Shown: piece by piece, positions 25,822 through 34,000 of the stretch
Position numbering within the stretch: the stretch's first letter is position 1
Layout of the letters: each line of letters begins with the position of its first letter
Source: Planctomycetota bacterium
Lineage (GTDB): Bacteria; Planctomycetota; Phycisphaerae; Phycisphaerales; Phycisphaeraceae
Reading direction: 5' to 3'
DNA: 36,629 nt
NCBI GenBank assembly: GCA_024276075.1
Contig: JAJRXX010000024.1
Span: 1-36,629, forward strand
Position numbers and translations under genes: made by a program
The notes under the pieces: generated by a model
What the model was told of the DNA's origin: nothing
Databases searched by the model: none
What the model saw: the letters and a program-made list of their open reading frames with translations, nothing else

Positions 25822-25835
25822 AAATACCTATTTGC

Positions 25836-25861
25836 ATGGCCTATAGAGATGTATAGGCCAT
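25836..25861 (-). promoter_or_regulatory. Perfect inverted repeat in the 5' leader of the helicase gene
   Basis: Ten-base arms, atggcctata and tataggccat, with a 6-nt spacer (gagatg), 15 nt upstream of the helicase ATG and about 7 nt before its AGG ribosome-binding site. There is no T-run, so it is not a terminator. It could act as an RNA leader hairpin controlling translation or as a dimer-bound operator. Confidence 0.6.
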
Positions 25862-26007
25862 GAATGTACCCGCGCAATGTTAGTTTGGCTTGGGCATTTA
25901 TCGTCGATGTTATACCGATTACGCCATCGAGCGATTATGGAAGTAGATTAATTATACCAGTTTAACCAAACCGAAATTCTTCCTCACTATTCTATTACAC
26001 TCTTTGG

Positions 26008-26463
26008 GTGGATCCACGTGCCGTCGAACAACTCGCCCGCCGCCTCATGGCTCAGCACGGCTTGATCAAACGCGGCTGGTCCTTTGCGTTTAATCGCCGT
26101 AAGCGTTCCCTCGGGATATGCAACTACACCGCCAAGCGTGTCGAGTTATCGCAATACTTCATTGACAGAAACGACCCCTCATCCATCCGCGATACCCTCC
26201 TCCACGAGATCGCCCACGCTCTTGTTGGCCGCCGATCCGCGCACGGCCCCGCCTGGGTCGACGCCTGCCGACGCATCGGCGCGATTCCCAGCCGCACCTG
26301 TTCCACCGCCATCATGCCTCAAGGTCTATTTCAGGCCAAATGCCCGACCTGCGGCATGTGCCATGACCGACACCGCCGCCCCTCAAAAAAATCGACTTAC
26401 TACTGCCGATCCTGTGGTCCCGAGGATGGCAAGTTACGATTTTTATTAGAGCAACTGGCGTGA
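26008..26463 (+). CDS. SprT-like zinc metalloprotease-domain protein
   Basis: A 151-aa protein. Residues ~1-90 form an SprT-like domain with TLLHEIAHALVG (His66, Glu67, His70) and a third His in RSAHGPAW. A C-terminal zinc ribbon has CPTCGMCH and YYCRSCG. Relatives include bacterial SprT and the Spartan/SPRTN protease that cleaves DNA-protein crosslinks; the bacterial role is poorly known. GTG at 26008 is taken as start; ATG at 26047 (MAQHGLIKRGW) is an in-frame alternative and neither has a strong ribosome-binding site. The final codons (..EQLA, stop) come from the inverted repeat of the 126-bp element inserted at 26447, so the original C-terminus was changed a few residues after the zinc ribbon. 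Confidence 0.88.
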   Translation: MDPRAVEQLARRLMAQHGLIKRGWSFAFNRRKRSLGICNYTAKRVELSQYFIDRNDPSSIRDTLLHEIAHALVGRRSAHGPAWVDACRRIGAIPSRTCSTAIMPQGLFQAKCPTCGMCHDRHRRPSKKSTYYCRSCGPEDGKLRFLLEQLA

Positions 26464-26572
26464 TTAATCTTCATTACTCGGGTGGCACGGCTTGCTTGCA
26501 AGCCGTGAAATACAGACGTTTATTATGCCCATGATCCAACAAGATAGAGAATGTTGGTGCCAGGTTGCTTTA
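26447..26572 (-). mobile_element. 126-bp TA-flanked MITE-like element, copy 3 (overlaps SprT-like gene end)
   Basis: Reverse orientation relative to copies 1 and 2, same 126-bp length, TA at both ends, with the central cacggcttgcttgcaagccg hairpin. This copy is the most diverged (one end reads gccaggttgctt). Its left end lies inside the coding frame of the SprT-like gene and gives it a TGA stop at 26461-26463. Confidence 0.8.
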
Positions 26573-26632
26573 GCCACCTTCGATCATTGGCTCCGTCCCA
26601 AGTAGCCGTCTCATTGTGCCGATAACAACTCC

Positions 26633-27250
26633 ATGAAACCTGCAAATCCGGTGGTCGATCACCCGGAAAACCTTACGGATCAGAGCGACAGCCCGTTGTC
26701 GCCGCAGGACCGCCAAGACCTGTCCCAAGCTAATCAACAGGCACGCAACATCCTCCGGGCTGGAAATGTCGCGACCTTCAACGGCTGGAGCGCGTCAATA
26801 TTTGCAGGGGTATCCCTGCTCTCCGCATTATTCAGTGTGACAGCCCTGTGCGTGGGGGTGGGCTTGGCGGTAATCGCACGCAACGAGTTTCGTGGCCGAA
26901 AGCTCCTGCGATGGTTTGATCCTCGTGGCACACGACTACTCGGGTGGAACCAAATCGGGTTCATCGTCTTGCTCATTGCCTACAGCCTCTGGTCTATCTA
27001 CGTCACACTAACCGGACCCAATACCTACGATGTCTATATTGCCAAACACCCCGAACTAGCCCAGGTGCTCGGACCCATCGGATCGATGTACACAACGCTA
27101 ACCCTCGCGGTCTACAGCGGCGTGATCGTATTCAGCGTGATCTTCCAAGGCCTCAACGCTCGCTACTACTTCAAAAAAGACAGGCTCCTCAAAGCCTACC
27201 TCCGTCAGACCCCCGATTGGATCGTCGATCTCCAGCGGGCTTCACTCTAG
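26633..27250 (+). CDS. Small integral membrane protein of unknown function
   Basis: A 205-aa protein with a polar N-terminus (~1-40, rich in Gln, Asp and Ser) and about three to four hydrophobic segments: ~43-82 (GVSLLSALFSVTALCVGVGL, possibly two passes), ~104-125 (IGFIVLLIAYSLWSIYVTL) and ~155-175 (LTLAVYSGVIVFSVIFQGL). A cytosolic-looking basic tail follows (RYYFKKDRLLKAYLRQTP). No family is recognised. It sits alone on its strand between the 126-bp element and the convergent ABC-F gene. Confidence 0.7.
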   Translation: MKPANPVVDHPENLTDQSDSPLSPQDRQDLSQANQQARNILRAGNVATFNGWSASIFAGVSLLSALFSVTALCVGVGLAVIARNEFRGRKLLRWFDPRGTRLLGWNQIGFIVLLIAYSLWSIYVTLTGPNTYDVYIAKHPELAQVLGPIGSMYTTLTLAVYSGVIVFSVIFQGLNARYYFKKDRLLKAYLRQTPDWIVDLQRASL

Positions 27251-27263
27251 CGCGACCCCACCT

Positions 27264-27305
27264 AAAACCAGAGACGGTAGCGGCTCGAGGAATCACCCTG
27301 GTTTA
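27264..27305. terminator. Possible hairpin between convergent genes
   Basis: aaaccag (27265-27271) and ctggttt (27298-27304) form a 7-bp stem around a 26-nt loop in the 60-bp gap between the convergent membrane protein and ABC-F genes. The T/A-rich arms could give a weak bidirectional terminator; the large loop argues against a strong one. Confidence 0.3.
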
Positions 27306-27310
27306 GATTG

Positions 27311-29275
27311 CTAGGCTTCCGCGCGTCGGGCCCATTCAGCTTCCAAAGGTGCCAACTCGTTTGCTAGTTGAGTCCGTTGGTTTTGTAGTTGTTTGGCCTT
27401 GTCTCCGTCACGGTAGGTGTCGGGATGGGATAGTTCCCCGTCGATTTGCGTGAGTTTCGATTCGAGGGTTTCTATCTGTTTTTCCAAAGCCTTCTGGTTG
27501 AGCTTGGATAGACTCGATAGCTTGTTTGTGGTTTTGGCGCGAGCGGATGTTTTTGTGTCAGTCGTTTTTTGCTTGTTGGGTTTAGTCTGTTTGCGCGACG
27601 GGGTGGTAGGGGGGGTTACCTGTTTCCGCTGCGAAGCGATGTGTTGGCTATAGGTTCCCAGGAAGTATTGGGCGTTGCCTTGGTCGTCCAAGACGATCAG
27701 TTGATCTACGAGGTCGTCGAGCAGCATGCGGTCGTGTGAGATCAAGATCAGTGTTCCGCCGCCGCCGATATTTTGGCCGTAACCCTGAGGTGTAGCGGTA
27801 AATTGTTTAAGTGCGGCTTCGAGTCGTTCTGTGCTGGAGATGTCGAGATGATTGGTCGGCTCGTCGAGTACGAGCAGGTTGTGCCCACCGACGACGAGGC
27901 CCGCGAGGACAGCTCTGCTGCGTTCTCCGCCACTGAGTACAGCGAGGGGTTTTTTCTGTTCGGTTCCGGAAAAAAGGAAAGCCCCAGCGAGGTTTCGGGC
28001 TTCCTCCTCAAGGCCGGATGACGTGAAGCCTTTGAGATACTCAATGACAGTGAGGTTCAGGTCCAAGCCTTCGTGGGTTTGCCGGTAGTGGCCAACGTCG
28101 ACGGAGCTGCCGATACGGACGTGGCCGGCATCGGGTGGCTGCTCGCCAAGGAGTGTGCGCACGAGTGTGGATTTGCCAGCACCATTTGGGCCGATGATGC
28201 CGACGCGGTCGCCGCGTTTGATCTCAAGGCTAAGGTCTTTAAACAGGGTCTTGCCCTCATAGCCTTTGGTGATCGAATCGGCAGTGATGATGAGGTCTCC
28301 GCAGCGCGCGGTGGGGCGGAAAATCAGGTTGATCTCATCAAGCCCCGCTTGTCGCTCGATGAGTTGGGTCTGCTTAAATCGTTCAAGCTTCTTTTCTCTC
28401 CCCTGGGCTTGCGAGGCGCGTTGACCGGCGCGGTAGCGATCGATAAAAGCCTGCTCCTGGCGGATTTTGCCCTGTTGCTTTTCGTACAGGCGTTGCTGGG
28501 TAAGACGGCGCAGGGCGCGTTGTTCACGGAAGGCTTGGTAGTTACCGGGGTATTCCACGAGTTGACCATTCTCAAGCTCATAAATGGAATTGACCACGCT
28601 GCCAAGCAGCCAACGGTCGTGGCTGACAAGGATGACCGCTCCGCTGTAGGCCAGCAGATATTCTTCAAGCCATTGGCGGCCGGCGATGTCCAGGTGGTTC
28701 GTGGGTTCATCCAACAGCAGGACATCGGGTAGGCGCAGGAGCAATTTGGCCAGGGACAGGCGTCCCTTCTGTCCGCCGGAGAGATCGTAGACCTTGACGT
28801 CGAAAAATTCATCGGTCAGGCCAAGGCCGTGGAGAGTGGCATCAATCCGATGGTCTACAGCGTAGCCGCCAGCGGCTTGGATCTTATTCTCGATCTGCTC
28901 GTAGCGATTGAGCAGCTTGTCGAGTGGGTTACCTTCGGCGGTAGCCATGTGCGCAGATACAGCCTCGAGTTCTTTGTGAAGATCGTACAACTCTGCAAAC
29001 GTACTAGCGGCTTCATCGCGGAGGGTATTTTGGAGGTTTAGATCGGGGTCTTGAGTGAGGTACCCTACCGTCGTTCCTCTCGAAAGCTGTACCCGTCCGG
29101 ATTCGGGTTTGAGGCTGGTTTGCCCAGCGATGAGCTTGAGCAGGGTGGACTTTCCGCATCCGTTGCGCCCGACAAGCCCCACGCGTTTGCCGGTTTCGAC
29201 GGTCAGGTTCAGACCGTTGAGCAGGCGTCGGTCGCCGATCGATAGCACCAGATTGACTACGCTCAATAATGCCAT
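27311..29275 (-). CDS. ABC-F family ATPase (Uup/EttA-type)
   Basis: A 654-aa soluble protein with two ABC domains and no membrane segment. First domain: GRNGCGKST (36-44), LSGGQKGR, VLLLDEPTNHLD. An Arg/Gln-rich linker (RLTQQRLYEKQQGKIRQEQA) corresponds to the ABC-F inter-domain arm. Second domain: GPNGAGKST, LSGGERSR, LLVLDEPTNHLD. A Thr/Lys-rich stretch (~555-590) and a C-terminal coiled coil (LESKLTQIDGELSHPDTYRD) are Uup-like. ABC-F proteins bind the ribosomal E site and rescue or regulate translation; some give antibiotic resistance. This one's assignment within the class is open. No clear ribosome-binding site precedes the ATG. Confidence 0.92.
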   Translation of the reverse strand: MALLSVVNLVLSIGDRRLLNGLNLTVETGKRVGLVGRNGCGKSTLLKLIAGQTSLKPESGRVQLSRGTTVGYLTQDPDLNLQNTLRDEAASTFAELYDLHKELEAVSAHMATAEGNPLDKLLNRYEQIENKIQAAGGYAVDHRIDATLHGLGLTDEFFDVKVYDLSGGQKGRLSLAKLLLRLPDVLLLDEPTNHLDIAGRQWLEEYLLAYSGAVILVSHDRWLLGSVVNSIYELENGQLVEYPGNYQAFREQRALRRLTQQRLYEKQQGKIRQEQAFIDRYRAGQRASQAQGREKKLERFKQTQLIERQAGLDEINLIFRPTARCGDLIITADSITKGYEGKTLFKDLSLEIKRGDRVGIIGPNGAGKSTLVRTLLGEQPPDAGHVRIGSSVDVGHYRQTHEGLDLNLTVIEYLKGFTSSGLEEEARNLAGAFLFSGTEQKKPLAVLSGGERSRAVLAGLVVGGHNLLVLDEPTNHLDISSTERLEAALKQFTATPQGYGQNIGGGGTLILISHDRMLLDDLVDQLIVLDDQGNAQYFLGTYSQHIASQRKQVTPPTTPSRKQTKPNKQKTTDTKTSARAKTTNKLSSLSKLNQKALEKQIETLESKLTQIDGELSHPDTYRDGDKAKQLQNQRTQLANELAPLEAEWARRAEA

Positions 29276-29575
29276 AGCCGCGAGAGTGTACTGGACAGGT
29301 GAAAAGGGTGGAAGGTCATGGATCCAACTGGTTTTTAGAGGCAGTCACGGCCCGCTATTGTTTAGAGCGTTTTCTGATTTAGTATGCGGGATTCCCAGCG
29401 AGCCGCGCGCGTCAGCAAGCGGTTTTTTGGCTCTAAGGGGTTCGCTCTCTGACGGTCGCGGCTCGTCGCGAAGTCCTGTCAACCGTACACTCATTCAGAA
29501 AACGCGCTAAGCCTTGCAAATAATCACAGACACAGCGAAGGCGGCTAGACGAAACCGAATATACTTAATCCGATC
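29276..29575. other. Divergent intergenic region largely filled by a 147-bp element
   Basis: 300 bp between the divergent ABC-F and BaiN-like genes. About half is the inverted-repeat element 29363-29509. Promoters for both genes should lie in the flanks (29276-29362 and 29510-29575), but none stands out. Confidence 0.5.
29363..29509. mobile_element. 147-bp TA-flanked MITE-like element
   Basis: The ends TAgagcgttttctga and tcagaaaacgcgcTA are inverted repeats of about 13 bp with one mismatch, bounded by TA. The interior is GC-rich with stem-forming segments (agcgagccgcgcgcgtcagc). The terminal TAGAGC is shared with the 126-bp family although the rest differs, so a related transposase may move both. 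Non-coding. Confidence 0.65.
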
Positions 29576-30850
29576 ATGGATGAAACATGTGACATTGCGG
29601 TCATCGGTGCCGGCGCCGCGGGGCTGGCGGCTGGGATCTTCGCCGCTCAACGCCTGCCCGCTGCGCGAGTGGTGTTAATGGATGGCGCAGCACAGATCGG
29701 AGCGAAAATCCTCGTCTCAGGTGGCGGGCGGTGCAACGTGGTGCATCGGTCTGTTGGAGCGGATGACTTCAACGCGGATCAACCGTTTGTACGCCACGTG
29801 CTCTCCGCGTTTGACCAAGACGATGCCATCCGCTGGTTCGAGTCATTGGGTGTGTTGCTTAAGCAGGAGCCAACTGGGAAATTATTCCCCACTACAAATC
29901 GGGCACGGACTGTGCTCGACGCATTACTGGCGCGCTGCCGGGAACTGAAAATACAGGTGCTGCGACAACACCGTGTACACAGTGTGGATGCGGTCGGTGA
30001 CGATGACGGTGACGAACCGCGGTTTGCCATACACCATGAAGCAGGAATAGTGACGGCCCAACGGGTTGTCATGGCGACCGGCGGGCGCTCGTTGCCACGG
30101 ACGGGCAGTGACGGCCAGGGGTGGCGGATCGCACAATCGCTGGGACACAGCGTCACGCCGACCTATCCAGCACTGGTGCCGTTGGTGTTGGAGCCGTCAT
30201 TTTTTCATCGCACCTTGCAAGGCATTTCGCAGGAAGTCGAGCTCTCGACTTACCAGGGCGGTAAGCAGATCGATCGCCGTCGCGGGAGCCTGCTATGGAC
30301 GCACTTCGGTGTCAGTGGGCCGGTTGTCTCGGATGCCAGCCGATTCTGGGTCATCGCTCAAACAGTCGGTAAACAAAACGGTGACCGCGCGCAGGTGCGG
30401 TGCAACTTGGTACCCAGTGCGGATTTTCAGGAGATTGATCGTTGGCTGGTGGCGGCTGCGGCGCATAGCCCAAAACGCGGCGCTGTTTCGGTGCTATCGG
30501 AAAAACTGCCGCAACGGGTAGCGTCTGTGTTGGCTGACCAAGCCGGTGTGGACCGCAACGTCTCGATAGGGCAAATGCCCCGTGATGATCGGCGTAAGCT
30601 AGTCCATTACCTAATTGATTTGCTGCTGCCGGTGGTGCGCGACAGAGGCTGGAACTATGCGGAGGTCACGGCCGGCGGCGTACCGCTACAGGAGGTCGAC
30701 TACCGATCGATGGCGTCGAAACGGATAAAAGGCTTGTACCTGATAGGCGAGATGCTCGATTGCGAAGGCAGGATCGGCGGGTTTAACTTCCAGTGGGCGT
30801 GGTCAACGGGTCATGTTGCGGGCTGCGCCGCCGCCGCGTCGTTATCATAG
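29576..30850 (+). CDS. BaiN/HI0933-family FAD-dependent oxidoreductase
   Basis: A 424-aa flavoprotein. N-terminal FAD-binding loop AVIGAGAAGLAAG (residues ~9-21), then the family hallmark AKILVSGGGRCNVVH, MATGGRSLPRTGSDGQGWRI in the middle and the C-terminal GEMLDCEGRIGGFNFQWAWSTG that closes the FAD site. Members include HI0933, YhiN and the bile-acid dehydrogenase BaiN; most have no known substrate. No membrane segment. The length is normal for the family. There is no obvious ribosome-binding site before ATG 29576, so it may be leaderless or weakly translated. No operon partner. Confidence 0.9.
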   Translation: MDETCDIAVIGAGAAGLAAGIFAAQRLPAARVVLMDGAAQIGAKILVSGGGRCNVVHRSVGADDFNADQPFVRHVLSAFDQDDAIRWFESLGVLLKQEPTGKLFPTTNRARTVLDALLARCRELKIQVLRQHRVHSVDAVGDDDGDEPRFAIHHEAGIVTAQRVVMATGGRSLPRTGSDGQGWRIAQSLGHSVTPTYPALVPLVLEPSFFHRTLQGISQEVELSTYQGGKQIDRRRGSLLWTHFGVSGPVVSDASRFWVIAQTVGKQNGDRAQVRCNLVPSADFQEIDRWLVAAAAHSPKRGAVSVLSEKLPQRVASVLADQAGVDRNVSIGQMPRDDRRKLVHYLIDLLLPVVRDRGWNYAEVTAGGVPLQEVDYRSMASKRIKGLYLIGEMLDCEGRIGGFNFQWAWSTGHVAGCAAAASLS

Positions 30851-31080
30851 GTGGCTCAGAATAGTTGTTAAAAAAAAGCTTTGGTATTGAAGCCCAAGCG
30901 GTTACAATTTAAGTTACTTGGTGGGAGAGTTGCTTTGGCCAACCGAATTTAGCTGTGATGAAGCCATTGGTAATAAATTTTCGCTACGGCTAACCAAAGT
31001 GTTTGGCGGGTGTTATTTATTCGAACCAGCCCTAGCCCGTCGATTACATCTTAAAAATGAATAACCCCTAGGAGGTGTTT

Positions 31081-34000
31081 ATGATTTTGTCTGAGAAAAT
31101 TAACCCCAGAGGTGGCCATGTCTGCCTGTTAGCCCTTCTGGTGGCGTTCCTTTTTTACACCCCAGCGCACGCGATTGTTTTTGATTTTACATACGAAGCG
31201 GGAAGTTCCGCTCCGCCGGCTTTCGAGGATGCGAGTGGCACACAATTGCTCAATATCATGAACGCCGCTGGAGCCTTATGGGGAGATATCATCGAAGACC
31301 CCTTGACGATCAACGTCGCTGTGCGCTGGCAGGTGCCCACCATCGGCGCCAATTTTTCGGGGCAGATGTCGCTTTATGGAAACCATCCCAACAACACCAA
31401 CGGCGATCCTTCGGAGCAGAACAGCCGTGCTGTGTGGGCACTGATCCGGATGAACCCAAACCGCACATGGTGGGTCGATCCGACACCGCTTAACAACTCT
31501 GAATTCGACATGAACCAGACCCTCTTTCGGGACCTTACGCTGGGCCAACAAACAGGCGTATTTTCACAAGGCACTCCGCCGGACCTGCTCGAAGTCGGTT
31601 TCCGTGGCGCACCGAACGCATCCGCTCCCGCGCTGATGCAAGCTGCGGGCACGCGGGACCTGCTCACCGTCTCCATACACGAATTGGGCCACACCGTCGG
31701 TATCGGTGGCACACAGGCGGCTGCCAACGAGTTCGGTACCGACGGCACTTACGACATCCCTACCTCACTTGTTAACGGTGCCAGTTTTGATGTGAATACG
31801 GAGTCCCTGACCAACAGCCACATCCACCCTTCCTCCGTGGGTGGCGCCCAGGTCCTCATGTGCAGGTGTAGCTTGGCAAACGTGCGTATTTTGCCCAGTG
31901 CGATTGACGTTTTCGCGGGTGCCACCACCGCCAACTGGACCGATATCGACCTGCAGCGACAGGACTTCCTAGGCGGCAACGATTGGAACACAGGTTTTAA
32001 TTGGGAGGGCAACGCGCCGCCTGGTTTTTTGGACGATGCTTGGGTCCGTAATGGCAATCATATCTCGCTCAGCGCCAACGGCTCTGCAAATGATCTGGAG
32101 ATCAGCGCCAGCAGCGAAGTCACCACCAATGCAAACACGCTCAGCGTCGTTAACACCATCACCGTCGAGCACGACACCGGCGGGCTACGGCCATTTCTCA
32201 GGGTATCGGCAGGCGGAGAAGTCAACGCCAACGACCTGAACCTCAACGGCGGTGAGCTGCTGCTGCTCGGCGGAACCGTCGACCTCGACGACGACCTCAC
32301 CGTGCGCATCACCAACGGTCAGCGTGGTCGTATTACCGGGCGAGGCACCATTGATATCGACGGCGACCTGACCAACGGCGGCACCATCCGCCCATTCGGT
32401 GGGACACTGACCATCAACTCCAACGCCGCGTTCGCTGCGCTTAACCTCGACGGCCTCGGCGGTGTGGGTATCGTCGATGCCACCGTCGGCGACCTCACGA
32501 TTAATGGAGACCTACTAGGTTCATACGACGGCCTGATCACCGTGGGCGATGATCGTACGGTCACCTTTAATGACGGGTGGACCCTGGGCAGCTCCGGACA
32601 GTTAATCTTAGAAGGCGGAGCCACCGCAACCGACGCGGCCACCATCGCCGGGCCCGACACCACGCTCGAGGGGCCAGTCGAGGTAGACGGATTCGCCCGT
32701 ATCAGCAACACCACCATCGACGGGGCATCGATTGACCTGGCTGCAAATACCGCTTCCGGGACACTCATACTCAGTGGGCCGACCACCTACACCTCGGGTA
32801 ATACCCTGGGCTCGGGTGTACTCAGGCAGGACGGTGATCTAACCGTCAACGGCACCTTCTCAATCGGAAACGCCACCTACGACTGGGATGGAGGGTTTGC
32901 CTCGCCCAGCGATACAACCATTACGCCTAACGGCAGCCTCTCTATATCTTCCGGTACCATTGACCCTTTCGACAACGCACACGACGGTACGATCAACGTG
33001 AACAGCGGCTCTCTGAATGTGCTTACTGCTTGGGAACTCGACGGAACGCTAAATATGACCCGAACAAGCGGGCAAACGCCGGTGCTCGACGGCATCGGCG
33101 GCGTGACGATCAATACCGGCGCTCAGCTTAATACCGTCGGTACTGTGACGATCAATACCCCCGTGACCGTGGATGGCGAAGTTAACGTGGGCCAATTCGG
33201 TCAGCTCACGGGCACGACATCTTTTAACGGAGCCGTTGACTTTAACGCTACCGCTGACGTCACCATCGAGTCGGGCTCCACTCTTTCTATCAACGATACC
33301 GCTAATTTCGACGATGGCTCGTATGTCGGCAACGGTACCCTGCGCATCAACGGCACCGCCGACATCATCGACGACGTCAGTTGGGGCATGATGAACCTCG
33401 ACTGGGACGGCATCACCGGTACCGGCGTCACCAATATCGGACTAGGCCGCTCACTCTCCATCGCCTCCAATACCGTGGAAGTCGCCGCCAACGACGGCTT
33501 CGACGGCACCGTCAACGTCACCAGCGGCACACTCTCTGTGTTGCCCGCGTGGCGGCTCGATGGCGTACTGAACCTCAACCAGATTACGCCACAGTTTCTC
33601 CGACCCACACTCAATGGTACGTTTGGCTTGACCATACACACCACCGGCCAACTCAATACCGACGGAAATGCGAACATTAACACAGCGGTCACCGTCAACG
33701 GCGGCGTGCAGGTCACCGACGGCACCGCGTCATTTAACAACAACATCGACTTCAACAGTACAGCCAGTGTGGTCGTCAGTATCAGTTCATTGAGCGTTAC
33801 CGGGTCGGAGGTCTTGGAACTCAATGGCCTGACCACCTACAGCGGCGGTTCATACGGCGGCAACGGCACCATCCGCCAAGTCGGTGATGCGACCGTGCTT
33901 ACAGATACCACCATTTCCGTTGGTCGTTTTGACGCCGACGGCGAAGAAAACGCGCCAAGCACGCTCCAACTCAATGCCGACCTCACACTTAATGTAGAGC

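Noticed and set aside
30868-30900. Hairpin followed by a T-run on the minus strand after the BaiN-like gene
   Set aside because: It could only terminate minus-strand transcription, but no minus-strand gene lies upstream of it; the stem also has a bulge.
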